From SR-FBR-E99 sp963732365 (GTDB lineage: Bacteria; Bacteroidota; Bacteroidia; Bacteroidales; VadinHA17), in assembly GCA_963732365.1 (NCBI GenBank), contig CAVSZC010000005.1:1054001-1118000 (forward strand): a stretch of 64,000 nt of DNA. The letters run 5' to 3'. Positions 16,999 to 24,060 of this stretch are shown here, piece after piece. The first letter of the stretch is position 1. Every line of letters starts with the position of its first letter. A program made the position numbers and the translations under genes. Below the pieces are notes generated by a model. It was not told the origin of the DNA. It saw only the letters and a program-made list of their open reading frames with translations, and searched no databases.

Positions 16999-18243
16999 AT
17001 GAAAACCGCAAGTGAATTAAAAATACAGAAAGTAGGTGACTATAAATATCTTGTAATTTATTTTAAGTACCGAGGTAATATGATAAGAATCAACACCAGG
17101 TACAGGTATCTTGGTAAAGAGTATCATTCAAAAGGATTAGCTTACAATAATAAAGTACCTCGCTATCTTCATGCAAATGTTGCAATGGCAACAATGAAAT
17201 ATAGAGTTGATACCTATATCGGTGAACAAATGCGTCAATTTTTTCCGAGAATAAACCAAAAAGAGTGTCTTGAATTTATAAATAAGGGGTATAAAGAACC
17301 TAAAGACGTTAAATTACTTGTCTACTTCCAACAGTTTTACAAGGCAAAAGAGATTGAATTGCAGAATGCACTGAGCCTTAAAGATTATAAGAGCCTTGAA
17401 AATGCTTTGACAGACTTTCAATTGTATAAGAAAGCACTTTTCAGACCAAAAGACATAACACCCCAATTATTGCTGGAATTCAGAAACTTTCTAAGTGCAG
17501 AGCACCCAGAAAAAAAAGGATATAAAACGCAAGGCAATTTGAACAATAACACAATCCACAAACGTATAAGTTCATTCAGGACATTTTGCCGTTGGTTGGA
17601 AGAACAGGAGATTGCAGTGTTCAAAGAAAAGCTGTACACACTTGAAACTGTCAAAAAATATGACCCTGACACAGTTGTTCTGTCAAAAGAAGAGATGCAG
17701 GTCTTAGTTGACTTAAAACCAGCAGATAAGTTTGAAGAAAGGATTATTGATTTGTTTGTTCTTAACTGTTATTTAGGTATGCGTTGGTCAGATTTTAGCA
17801 CCATTGAAAAAGGGATATTTCAAAATGATGCAGAGGGTAATACATCATATATAAAGGTTAATGAAAAGACAGAAGAACCAATTGTTATACCTGTTTTGCC
17901 AACAGCAAAGCGTATACTTGAAAAATATGAATATAAATTACCAAAATACACACAGCAGTACTTTAATCGAGAATTAAAGAACATACTTGCAAATCATAAT
18001 TTATTTGAAACAGAGATACCAAAAAAGAAACGACAACTTGGAAAAATTGAACCAACCAATTTCAAGAAGCGTGAACTTATCAGTAGTCATACTTGCAGAC
18101 GAACTTTTATTACCCTTGCTGTAAGTGCTAATGTACCTCTGAATGCAATTATGCTTGCCACAGGGCATACACAATTAAAAACTTTGCAGAAATATGCAAA
18201 GAAACAACAGAATTTTGGCGCATTTAAACTAATTGACAATTAA
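16999..18243 (+). CDS. Tyrosine site-specific integrase of the island
   Basis: A 414-residue tyrosine recombinase of the Bacteroidota ICE/IME type: an N-terminal arm-binding domain (about 1-100), a SAM-like core-binding domain (about 105-215) and a C-terminal catalytic domain. Catalytic residues are visible as R262 (GMRWSDF), H364 and R367 (HTCRR), H390 (TGHTQ) and nucleophile Y399 (KYAKK). It lies 195 nt inside attL and should join the 15-bp core to the tRNA-Pro 3' end. It appears intact. No excisionase-type gene sits next to it. Confidence 0.92.
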   Translation: MKTASELKIQKVGDYKYLVIYFKYRGNMIRINTRYRYLGKEYHSKGLAYNNKVPRYLHANVAMATMKYRVDTYIGEQMRQFFPRINQKECLEFINKGYKEPKDVKLLVYFQQFYKAKEIELQNALSLKDYKSLENALTDFQLYKKALFRPKDITPQLLLEFRNFLSAEHPEKKGYKTQGNLNNNTIHKRISSFRTFCRWLEEQEIAVFKEKLYTLETVKKYDPDTVVLSKEEMQVLVDLKPADKFEERIIDLFVLNCYLGMRWSDFSTIEKGIFQNDAEGNTSYIKVNEKTEEPIVIPVLPTAKRILEKYEYKLPKYTQQYFNRELKNILANHNLFETEIPKKKRQLGKIEPTNFKKRELISSHTCRRTFITLAVSANVPLNAIMLATGHTQLKTLQKYAKKQQNFGAFKLIDN

Positions 18244-18647
18244 CAATAAAGCAATAGGTTGCATAAAGAATGCCTGTCTTTACCATCAATAACACTATCC
18301 ACGACAAATTTCCAATATCATAAAATTTTCTTGGGAAATTTTCATTAACTTTTTTTCCCTGGGAAATTTTCTCAATCCTGGATTTCGGAATCATTTCAAC
18401 ATGCTCCGGATTTTATTAATAAAGAGTTTGGGGTGAAAGATGCTCATGCCTCACCCACAGACCCTAAGAGGGGGAGTACTCCACCGGGGGGGTAAGAAGG
18501 TACCAGCCAGGGGGTATCCTGGACAATAGATTGTACGGAACAACCTGTGGATACATTCTCTCATTTTACTTTCTTTGCGTGCCTGGTCTACTCAATGAAT
18601 GTACTTTTCTCGGACATTATGTATTTATATGTAAAATGTCCTGAATT
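18244..18647. other. Intergenic stretch, no gene seen
   Basis: No supported gene. GGGAAATTTTC occurs twice (18333-18343 and 18361-18371). A G-rich stretch (about 18470-18520, runs of 5-7 G) is at odds with the AT-rich island around it. Possibly a leader or regulatory region for 18648-19100. Confidence 0.4.
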
Positions 18648-19100
18648 ATGATTTTACAAGACTACTTCCCGGCAGACCTCACCTTACTCGGTCTTCGAAA
18701 CCTTTACTCCTTGGTGGGGAAAGATTCCTTTTTGGTCAATTCAAGCTGCGTTGCCGCTAAGGACAAGATATTGACTAAAGGGAAACATTATATTGTTTTT
18801 GATATTCCCCTTAAGACCGATAGTAAAATGACTGAGGTTACACTGGTAGATTTGTTCTATTATAAAGGCAATATTCATTTGATTGTGCAGGACATCAATA
18901 GTCATAGAGTATATAAAGTCCGCTTTTGCTTAGAATGTCCAGAATCGAATTGTACCATGTATCTGGTGGATGTCAATTATTTTATCGATAGATTGGATGC
19001 TAAAGCAATAAGAGATTATTGTGGGTGTGATAATAGGAAGAAACTCATTGGTGAAAGTAAACCCAAGTTTAAGGATGACCTCCTGGATTTCGAGTTCTAA
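18648..19100 (+). CDS. Hypothetical protein, 150 aa
   Basis: A soluble protein with alternating hydrophobic strands (HYIVFDIPLK, EVTLVDLFYYKGNIHLIVQD) and four to six Cys, including FCLECPESNC and DYCGCD, which could bind metal. No family recognised. It is alone on the plus strand between the integrase and another small gene, in cargo DNA of the island. Confidence 0.55.
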   Translation: MILQDYFPADLTLLGLRNLYSLVGKDSFLVNSSCVAAKDKILTKGKHYIVFDIPLKTDSKMTEVTLVDLFYYKGNIHLIVQDINSHRVYKVRFCLECPESNCTMYLVDVNYFIDRLDAKAIRDYCGCDNRKKLIGESKPKFKDDLLDFEF

Positions 19101-19175
19101 TACAAATATATTTCAGAGTTAATCTATTAATGTATTCATTCACTGGATTTTCCAGTATATTTACCAAATATTATT

Positions 19176-19472
19176 ATGCTTATGGAGAAGAAAAAATTAC
19201 CGGAAATCCTAATAACAGAATTGTTTTTGGTTAAAGCTGATTGGACCCGGACTTTCATGGGTGAAATCCGGAGAGAAACTGACAATAATGGAAATGAGAT
19301 TGTTCTTGGGGTGGTTATTGTTAATGAAGGCAAAATATGGAGCAATGCTTCAACTCAAGAAGACCTCATGAAAAATATGGATGACATTTGTTTGATGAAA
19401 CTTGATGAAGATTTGCATTCAGGTTCTGGTGTAACATCTAATATTGCCGGAACTAAATACTCTCTCAATTAA
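19176..19472 (+). CDS. Hypothetical protein, 98 aa
   Basis: A small soluble protein with a beta-rich middle (NEIVLGVVIVNEGKIWSNAST) and an acidic helical segment. The start could be 19176 or the next ATG at 19182 (MEKKKLPE). Nothing recognisable; it converges on the operon at 19504-21947. Confidence 0.5.
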   Translation: MLMEKKKLPEILITELFLVKADWTRTFMGEIRRETDNNGNEIVLGVVIVNEGKIWSNASTQEDLMKNMDDICLMKLDEDLHSGSGVTSNIAGTKYSLN

Positions 19473-19503
19473 GTGGATGTTCGTGCCAAGAATTCATAAC
19501 CAC

Positions 19504-20058
19504 TTATCCAGAGTAAGTCCAGCCAAATTCAGCCTCAAATCTGCGTCTGAACTCAGTGTTGATTTGTTTAGGTGTCTTTCTTATATACTCTTCAGCTAAT
19601 CCTTTCTTATCGACATCAAGTAATCGTAAGTATTCAACTGCCTTATCTAAGGTCAGAATCTGCCCTGGAATATCGTAAAATTTAGGAGGAAGATTGGTCC
19701 AAATTACAGCATCAAGTTTCAAATCTATTGCCCATTTCTTAATTATCAATTTTATACTATCTGTAGTTTCTTCCTCTACTATTAATGAGCCAATTGAAGT
19801 ACTTTTCTTTTTTTCCGGAATTTCTTCACGGATTAAAAGGGAGGTTTTAGCTGCCTCCAAGTCGACAGTTGTCATTAATGCCCATAAGGTCTGAACAGGC
19901 TCGGCAGTTTCTGTGATAACGAGTGTTAACCTTCCGTTATTTGACTTACGAACATATTCGACAGGTAAAAATGGACCTTTGGTTTGCCATTCACCTTGAA
20001 TGAGTAAATTTCTTGCATCCCAGATGAGCGAACCCCAACCTAAACAAGCTATTTTCAT
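19504..20058 (-). CDS. GGCT/AIG2-like fold protein of unknown function
   Basis: About 184 residues from the ATG at 20058 (MKIACLGWGSLIWD); a TTG at 20073 would overlap the upstream gene. The opening GWGSLIW resembles the YGSL(L/M)W glycine loop of gamma-glutamylcyclotransferase-like proteins, followed by a strand pattern (LPVEYVRKSNNGRLTLVI) that fits that fold. The general acid Glu cannot be placed with confidence. It is the last gene of a four-gene minus-strand operon and starts 5 nt after the nuclease-like gene. Role unknown. Confidence 0.55.
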   Translation of the reverse strand: MKIACLGWGSLIWDARNLLIQGEWQTKGPFLPVEYVRKSNNGRLTLVITETAEPVQTLWALMTTVDLEAAKTSLLIREEIPEKKKSTSIGSLIVEEETTDSIKLIIKKWAIDLKLDAVIWTNLPPKFYDIPGQILTLDKAVEYLRLLDVDKKGLAEEYIRKTPKQINTEFRRRFEAEFGWTYSG

Positions 20059-20063
20059 TTTAT

Positions 20064-21044
20064 TTAAAAACAATAGCGGTTAATAAATTCCTTGCACCAT
20101 TCCATTTTGGGAGAGTCATGCTCAATTCTTTCAAATGCATTCCTTATATCATTTAGGTATATTACTTTAAACTTTTGTGGATTTCTTAATAATCTTCTAA
20201 ACTCATTAAAAATTTCCCCATGATTTGATAATTTATCGTTTTTGTCTGGGCATATTACGGCATAATTAAACTCGTCAAAACCCTTCTCTTTTGAAATAGC
20301 ATAAGCAAGTGACATATTTGTCCAGAGCTGCCATAAACTCCCCCCAAAAGGACAGGGACTGTTTTGAATGATATCCATATTGAAAAGGTTGCTTTCCTTT
20401 GCAACATTCCAATAATTGTAATACTTTTTATAATGATATCGACAATTAGAGAAATCCGGAGAGACGACAGTACTTAATGGGCAAGGGTCTGTATGGTCTT
20501 TTTTTCTGAAACCGCAGAAACTAAAATCTTTCTCAACGAATTTTGTTTCTATAACGACAAGTGAATTCTTCCCATGGATATTTGTGTATTGTAACAGTGC
20601 ATCACAGTCTACTCCCCCTTTCCCGGATTGGTCGTTAAATATTGATTTAGAAGGAGTGTATTCGTAATCAATGTCTTGAGTAACCTCCTTACAATCTCCA
20701 AGAAGCTGTCTGAAAAATGCCGTTGCAAATTTTTTGTCCAGACTCAAAGGAACAAATAAGTTAAAACACATAGCTTGTGATGATAACATATTTTTTGTCG
20801 TTCTTTCAAGGTCAACCCCCTTTCCTATTTGGTTTCTTTTGACAACTGAATTGAAAATTTCATCTCTAAGTGAAGGAAGAAAATTCATGCCTTGTTCTCC
20901 ATCTTTGTCACTAAGAATATGCCCATAATCGCCATAATTAGATAAATGCAGAACATTTAATCTGTAGCTTCTTGCTTTAGCTTCTGCTACTGCTCTAAAA
21001 CTGTTGCCTGTAGCATAGATTCCTTCTTCAAACTTTACCATCAT
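20064..21044 (-). CDS. PD-(D/E)XK nuclease-like protein (restriction-type candidate)
   Basis: A 326-residue protein. A segment GGVDCDALLQYTN followed about 10 residues later by SLVVIETKFVE matches the D...(E)xK pattern of PD-(D/E)XK nucleases (about residues 143-170). SSQAMCFNLFVPL before it resembles the Bacteroidota PGN_0703-type putative restriction endonucleases. Several Cys (CGFRKKDHTDPC) may form a metal site. It overlaps the stop of the upstream 71-residue gene and is followed closely by the GGCT-like gene. A DNA-cleaving defence role is inferred, not shown. Confidence 0.55.
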   Translation of the reverse strand: MMVKFEEGIYATGNSFRAVAEAKARSYRLNVLHLSNYGDYGHILSDKDGEQGMNFLPSLRDEIFNSVVKRNQIGKGVDLERTTKNMLSSQAMCFNLFVPLSLDKKFATAFFRQLLGDCKEVTQDIDYEYTPSKSIFNDQSGKGGVDCDALLQYTNIHGKNSLVVIETKFVEKDFSFCGFRKKDHTDPCPLSTVVSPDFSNCRYHYKKYYNYWNVAKESNLFNMDIIQNSPCPFGGSLWQLWTNMSLAYAISKEKGFDEFNYAVICPDKNDKLSNHGEIFNEFRRLLRNPQKFKVIYLNDIRNAFERIEHDSPKMEWCKEFINRYCF

Positions 21045-21259
21045 TACTCATTATGGAGTTCAATTTTATCAATATCCTCAGTTTTAAGCTGTTCATTGTC
21101 TTCAAGTTGTAAAAAAGAACAATTTAATACCACTCTATGCTTTAAAACCTTTCCATCTTTAAGAAAAACATTGACAATCTGATATCCCATGCCTTGTTCC
21201 GGCAACCGAGATAATAATTCACTCTGGTCCTTATTTAATTCTATTTTATAGGTTGCCAT
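21044..21259 (-). CDS. Small LPExGMGYQ-motif protein, 71 aa
   Basis: A 71-residue protein whose middle (SELLSRLPEQGMGYQIVNVFLKDGKVLKHRVVLNCSFLQL, in parts) matches the N-terminus of the adjacent upstream protein (LLSLPETGMGYQLIEGKL...KYVVYNSELAIDL). The gene overlaps its upstream neighbour by 14 nt and shares bases with the downstream nuclease-like gene. It therefore appears to be a stand-alone copy of that domain, perhaps a dimerising or immunity partner. No known function. Confidence 0.6.
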   Translation of the reverse strand: MATYKIELNKDQSELLSRLPEQGMGYQIVNVFLKDGKVLKHRVVLNCSFLQLEDNEQLKTEDIDKIELHNE

Positions 21260-21947
21260 ACTCTTTCTTTATATAAAAGGTGTTGTCTGACGTACCATTT
21301 TCAAAGAATACTTCTACTCCACCTCCTTCATGACCAAATGCTGGCTGGACGATTCCTCTTTGAAGTCTGTCAATTGATGTTGGTTTTATATAAAATGCCC
21401 ATTTAATCTTTTCATCATTCGGTAACGCATATCTATCAATTGGATTATCTTCAGTAATAATACAATCATAATAATCTATCATAGAGGTTGTATAAGAGCC
21501 ATCTATTAATCTTTTCCTGCTAAAGTCAATCCTTTTATCGTTTTCATACGCAGAGACTCTTACAAATGTTTCGTCTCCCTTACTGTATTCTATTGGGTTA
21601 TCCTTTGCCCCTTTACCTCCAGAATTTCGTTTGTTTTTAGTTTGTCTATAGGTTGACAACGCTCTGGATTCAATCAACATACTCCGAGAAACTATTTTTA
21701 TTGAATCTGTATTGACCAAGAGTGATTTTGCTTCATTAAGAATATTGGAGAATCCCCTATTTATAATTTGTCTTCGGTTTTCCTGGAATTGGTCATCAAG
21801 GTCAATTGCTAATTCGCTATTGTAAACGACATATTTTCGTGTTATTTGTTCACCAATTAACTTTCCTTCAATCAATTGGTATCCCATGCCAGTTTCTGGT
21901 AGAGATAATAACTTTGAGCTATCGGTTAGGTAAGTTTTGTAAATCAT
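21246..21947 (-). CDS. LPExGMGYQ-domain protein with GGG-containing C-terminus
   Basis: About 233 residues from the ATG at 21947 (MIYKTYLTD); the longer frame from a TTG at 21986 adds 13 unconvincing residues. The N-terminal 60 residues share the LPExGMGYQ domain with the next gene. The C-terminus (RLQRGIVQPAFGHEGGGVEVFF, in parts) resembles the xPxFGxxGGGxx loop of TNT-like/polymorphic NAD-degrading toxin domains, but this is a short-motif likeness only. It is first in the four-gene operon, so the N-terminal domain may pair the two proteins. Confidence 0.5.
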   Translation of the reverse strand: MIYKTYLTDSSKLLSLPETGMGYQLIEGKLIGEQITRKYVVYNSELAIDLDDQFQENRRQIINRGFSNILNEAKSLLVNTDSIKIVSRSMLIESRALSTYRQTKNKRNSGGKGAKDNPIEYSKGDETFVRVSAYENDKRIDFSRKRLIDGSYTTSMIDYYDCIITEDNPIDRYALPNDEKIKWAFYIKPTSIDRLQRGIVQPAFGHEGGGVEVFFENGTSDNTFYIKKEYGNL

Positions 21948-22041
21948 ATTTGAAGCATTTAGAAAATGAGCAGGATTACCTTGCAATTACCAAATTTACA
22001 ATATCTACAACATATAATGTATTTTAATTCGGAAAAAGAAA

Positions 22042-22105
22042 GAGGCGGTACTATCAGAATTGTCTCGCTGCATTCCTCGGGCTAAGGAATTTAAGGTACC
22101 GCCTC
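22042..22105. repeat. Inverted repeat, 10-bp arms
   Basis: GAGGCGGTAC (22042-22051) and GTACCGCCTC (22096-22105) are exact complements. The loop contains a second hairpin ATTCCT/AGGAAT. A second, similar unit (22131-22142 paired with 22202-22213, 11 of 12) follows. This looks like a REP-like or recombination-related palindrome pair. Confidence 0.6.
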
Positions 22106-22147
22106 CGGGTCATTCTGACCTGTATAAGAAAAAGGCGACACTAAGTG

Positions 22148-22169
22148 AAAGTCAATGTCTGCAATACAA
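22148..22169 (+). repeat. Left direct repeat of the lipid cassette
   Basis: Twenty-two bases starting AAAGTCAATG and ending CAATACAA recur exactly at 30753-30774. Upstream of each, AAAAAGGC(G/A)ACA lies 7 or 10 nt away (22129-22140, 30731-30742). The pair brackets the eight-gene lipid cassette. Confidence 0.75.
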
Positions 22170-22356
22170 TCCAGTCCGGAGCCGAGCATGAGTGGAAATA
22201 AAGTGCCGCCTTTTATATGTCAAAAAACTTTGTTGACCAGCAGTTCCATGTTTACAAACCATATCAAATTGAAAAAGCATAAAAAACTTCGAGTACATAT
22301 TCAAATTACGAAAAATTTCATTAATCGACAAAATTTGGAATGAAATAAAAAATAAC

Positions 22357-22390
22357 TATATTTGACCAATAAACTATAATAGTCAAATAT
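22357..22390 (+). promoter_or_regulatory. Promoter -7 box overlapped by inverted-repeat operator (SDR gene)
   Basis: ATATTTGACCA (22358-22368) and TAGTCAAATAT (22380-22390) are an 11-bp inverted repeat (10 of 11) with an 11-bp spacer. The -7 box TATATTTG (22357-22364) lies inside the left arm. The same 11-11-11 layout occurs before the MMPL gene, so both are probably bound by the TetR-family protein encoded between them. Confidence 0.7.
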
Positions 22391-22396
22391 TATAAT

Positions 22397-23251
22397 ATGA
22401 TGAGAACAAGAAGCCTTTTAAATACAACTCTCAAAAGCAAGCTTTGTTTTGCTGATAAGGTTGTCATCATTACAGGTGCTTCATCTGGTATAGGAAGAGC
22501 ATGCGCTTATGAATTTGCAAGGATGGGAGCAAAAGTTGTTCTGGCTGCACGTAGAGAAAATGAACTAAAAATAATTGAGAATGAGATTAGGCAAAAAGGG
22601 GTGGAATGTTTATCCGTTAAAACAGATGTTCAAAACATCAACGACTGTAGACGGCTGATAGAAAAAACGATTGAAATTTTTGGTAAAATAGATATACTTA
22701 TTAATAATGCTGGTATATCTATGAGGGCAAATTTTGAAGAACTCGATTTGAAGGTAATAAAAGAAATAATGGACACTAATTTTTTCGGGATGGTCTATTG
22801 CACCAAGTTTGCATTGCCATATCTACTAATGCAAAAGGGAACAATTATTGGTATGTCATCTATAACAGGACTTACTCCTCTGCCCGGCAGAACTGGATAC
22901 ACTGCATCTAAACATGCAATGGACGGTTTTCTTAATACATTAAGACTTGAAAACCAAAGCAAAGGATTACATGTTTTAATAGTCCATCCCAATTTCACTA
23001 CTTCAAATATTAGAAAACTTGCTCTTGATAAAAACGGAAAATCTCAAATCGATTCACCAAGAGATGAAGCAAAAATGATGTCTGCTAAGAAAGTAGCGCA
23101 AATAATTGCGTTCGCTACCCTAAACCGAGAAAAAGATTTAGTTTTAACCTATGAGGGGAAGTTGTTTGTTTGGCTACATAAAAATTTCCCCGGCATTTCA
23201 GACCGAATTATTTTAAACGAGATGGCTAGAGAACCTGATGCCAAGTTTTGA
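22397..23251 (+). CDS. SDR-family NAD(P)-dependent oxidoreductase
   Basis: A 284-residue classical short-chain dehydrogenase: cofactor loop TGASSGIG (26-33), NNAG (about 103-106), catalytic Ser in SSITG, Y168 and K172 in YTASK. An Arg-rich stretch after the second strand (AARREN) suggests NADPH. It is first in the cassette, with its own operator-bearing promoter, and the TetR gene follows 122 nt later. Given the lipid genes downstream, reduction of a lipid or acyl substrate is inferred, but SDR substrates cannot be read from motifs. The start is the first ATG. Confidence 0.88.
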   Translation: MMRTRSLLNTTLKSKLCFADKVVIITGASSGIGRACAYEFARMGAKVVLAARRENELKIIENEIRQKGVECLSVKTDVQNINDCRRLIEKTIEIFGKIDILINNAGISMRANFEELDLKVIKEIMDTNFFGMVYCTKFALPYLLMQKGTIIGMSSITGLTPLPGRTGYTASKHAMDGFLNTLRLENQSKGLHVLIVHPNFTTSNIRKLALDKNGKSQIDSPRDEAKMMSAKKVAQIIAFATLNREKDLVLTYEGKLFVWLHKNFPGISDRIILNEMAREPDAKF

Positions 23252-23340
23252 CTTTTGACTTCATAAAATTACAATCTTTCTTTATGCACATATAAGTAGT
23301 AATCAAGGATGTTATATATTTATACAACTAATTAATCTAT

Positions 23341-23348
23341 TAACTTTG
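23341..23348 (+). promoter_or_regulatory. -7 box of the TetR gene
   Basis: TAACTTTG fits TAnnTTTG and lies 25 nt before the ATG at 23374. No full inverted-repeat operator is seen here, only the TTGAC repeats near the SDR stop. Confidence 0.45.
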
Positions 23349-23373
23349 ATAAATAAAATAAGAATCGATATCA

Positions 23374-23958
23374 ATGCAGGAAACAGACGTAAAGAATTTA
23401 ATAGTAGAATCAGCAACAAAATATTTTTCAAAGTTTGGTTTTTATAAAACTACAATGGATGAGATTGCAAAGCATATCCATAAGGCTAAGGGGGTTTTAT
23501 ACTATTACTTTAAAAGTAAGGAGTTGCTTTTCAATGAAGTTCTGAAACAAGAGTTGGGCACTGTTAAGGCAGAATTAAGTAAGATTGTAAATAGTGATAA
23601 AGATTCTCTCTTTATACTTAAAGATTATATGCTTACCAGATTAAGATTATTGCACAAGGCTGTTAATTACCATGAAACCTTAAAGGCTGATTTTTTTGAT
23701 AAATATCATTTCGTTAAAGACGTTAGAGATGATTTTGTTGAGTTTGAACGAACACAATTAACTTCTATTTTGAGGAAAGGCAAAAAAGAGGGTTATCTTG
23801 ATATAAAGAACATAAACTCAACTGTAAATATTCTGATGATGGTTGTAAATGGTATAGAAATTCCTTTATTCCTTCAAGACAAGTATACTCAGTTTGAGAC
23901 CACTATTGATGAACTTGCAACTATGATTGTACATAGTTTAAAAACACAGAAGAAATAA
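23374..23958 (+). CDS. TetR/AcrR-family transcriptional regulator
   Basis: A 194-residue regulator. The N-terminal helix-turn-helix is typical (KYFSKFGFYKTTMDEIAKHIHKAKGVLYYYFKSKELLF, in parts, about residues 16-53), followed by a helical ligand-binding domain with many aromatic and hydrophobic residues, fit for a lipid or acyl ligand. It sits between the SDR and MMPL genes, each preceded by a matching 33-bp inverted repeat, and so most likely represses the cassette and is released by a lipid-like signal. Ligand unknown. Confidence 0.88.
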   Translation: MQETDVKNLIVESATKYFSKFGFYKTTMDEIAKHIHKAKGVLYYYFKSKELLFNEVLKQELGTVKAELSKIVNSDKDSLFILKDYMLTRLRLLHKAVNYHETLKADFFDKYHFVKDVRDDFVEFERTQLTSILRKGKKEGYLDIKNINSTVNILMMVVNGIEIPLFLQDKYTQFETTIDELATMIVHSLKTQKK

Positions 23959-23970
23959 TTTTTTTATGAT

Positions 23971-24003
23971 ATTATTGACTATAAAACGTAAATAGTCAAT
24001 AAT
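23971..24003 (+). promoter_or_regulatory. Perfect inverted-repeat operator before the MMPL gene
   Basis: ATTATTGACTA (23971-23981) and TAGTCAATAAT (23993-24003) are exact complements with an 11-bp spacer. The core TTGACTA...TAGTCAA matches the operator before the SDR gene. A single half site TAGTCAA occurs again just before the LolA-like gene (about 26331). Confidence 0.75.
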
Positions 24004-24008
24004 AATTT

Positions 24009-24016
24009 TATCTTTG
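24009..24016 (+). promoter_or_regulatory. -7 box of the MMPL operon
   Basis: TATCTTTG fits TAnnTTTG, lies 5 nt after the operator and 44 nt before the MMPL ATG. Confidence 0.5.
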
Positions 24017-24060
24017 CATTGACTTTAAAACATAATTATTCAATTATTAATTTTAATAAT

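Larger units (their letters stand above)
21948..22396. other. Divergent intergenic region with palindromes and cassette boundary
   Basis: No supported gene. It holds the promoter side of the minus-strand operon, two structured inverted repeats (22042-22105 and 22131-22213), the left 22-bp cassette repeat and the operator in front of the SDR gene. Confidence 0.6.

Noticed and set aside
18470..18520. G-rich stretch as a structured RNA
   Set aside because: Runs of G are present but no stable, conserved-looking fold or downstream link could be shown.
22042..22213. Integron attC sites
   Set aside because: No integron integrase is present, the unit between repeats is an eight-gene operon, and no GTTRRRY core is clear at the ends.
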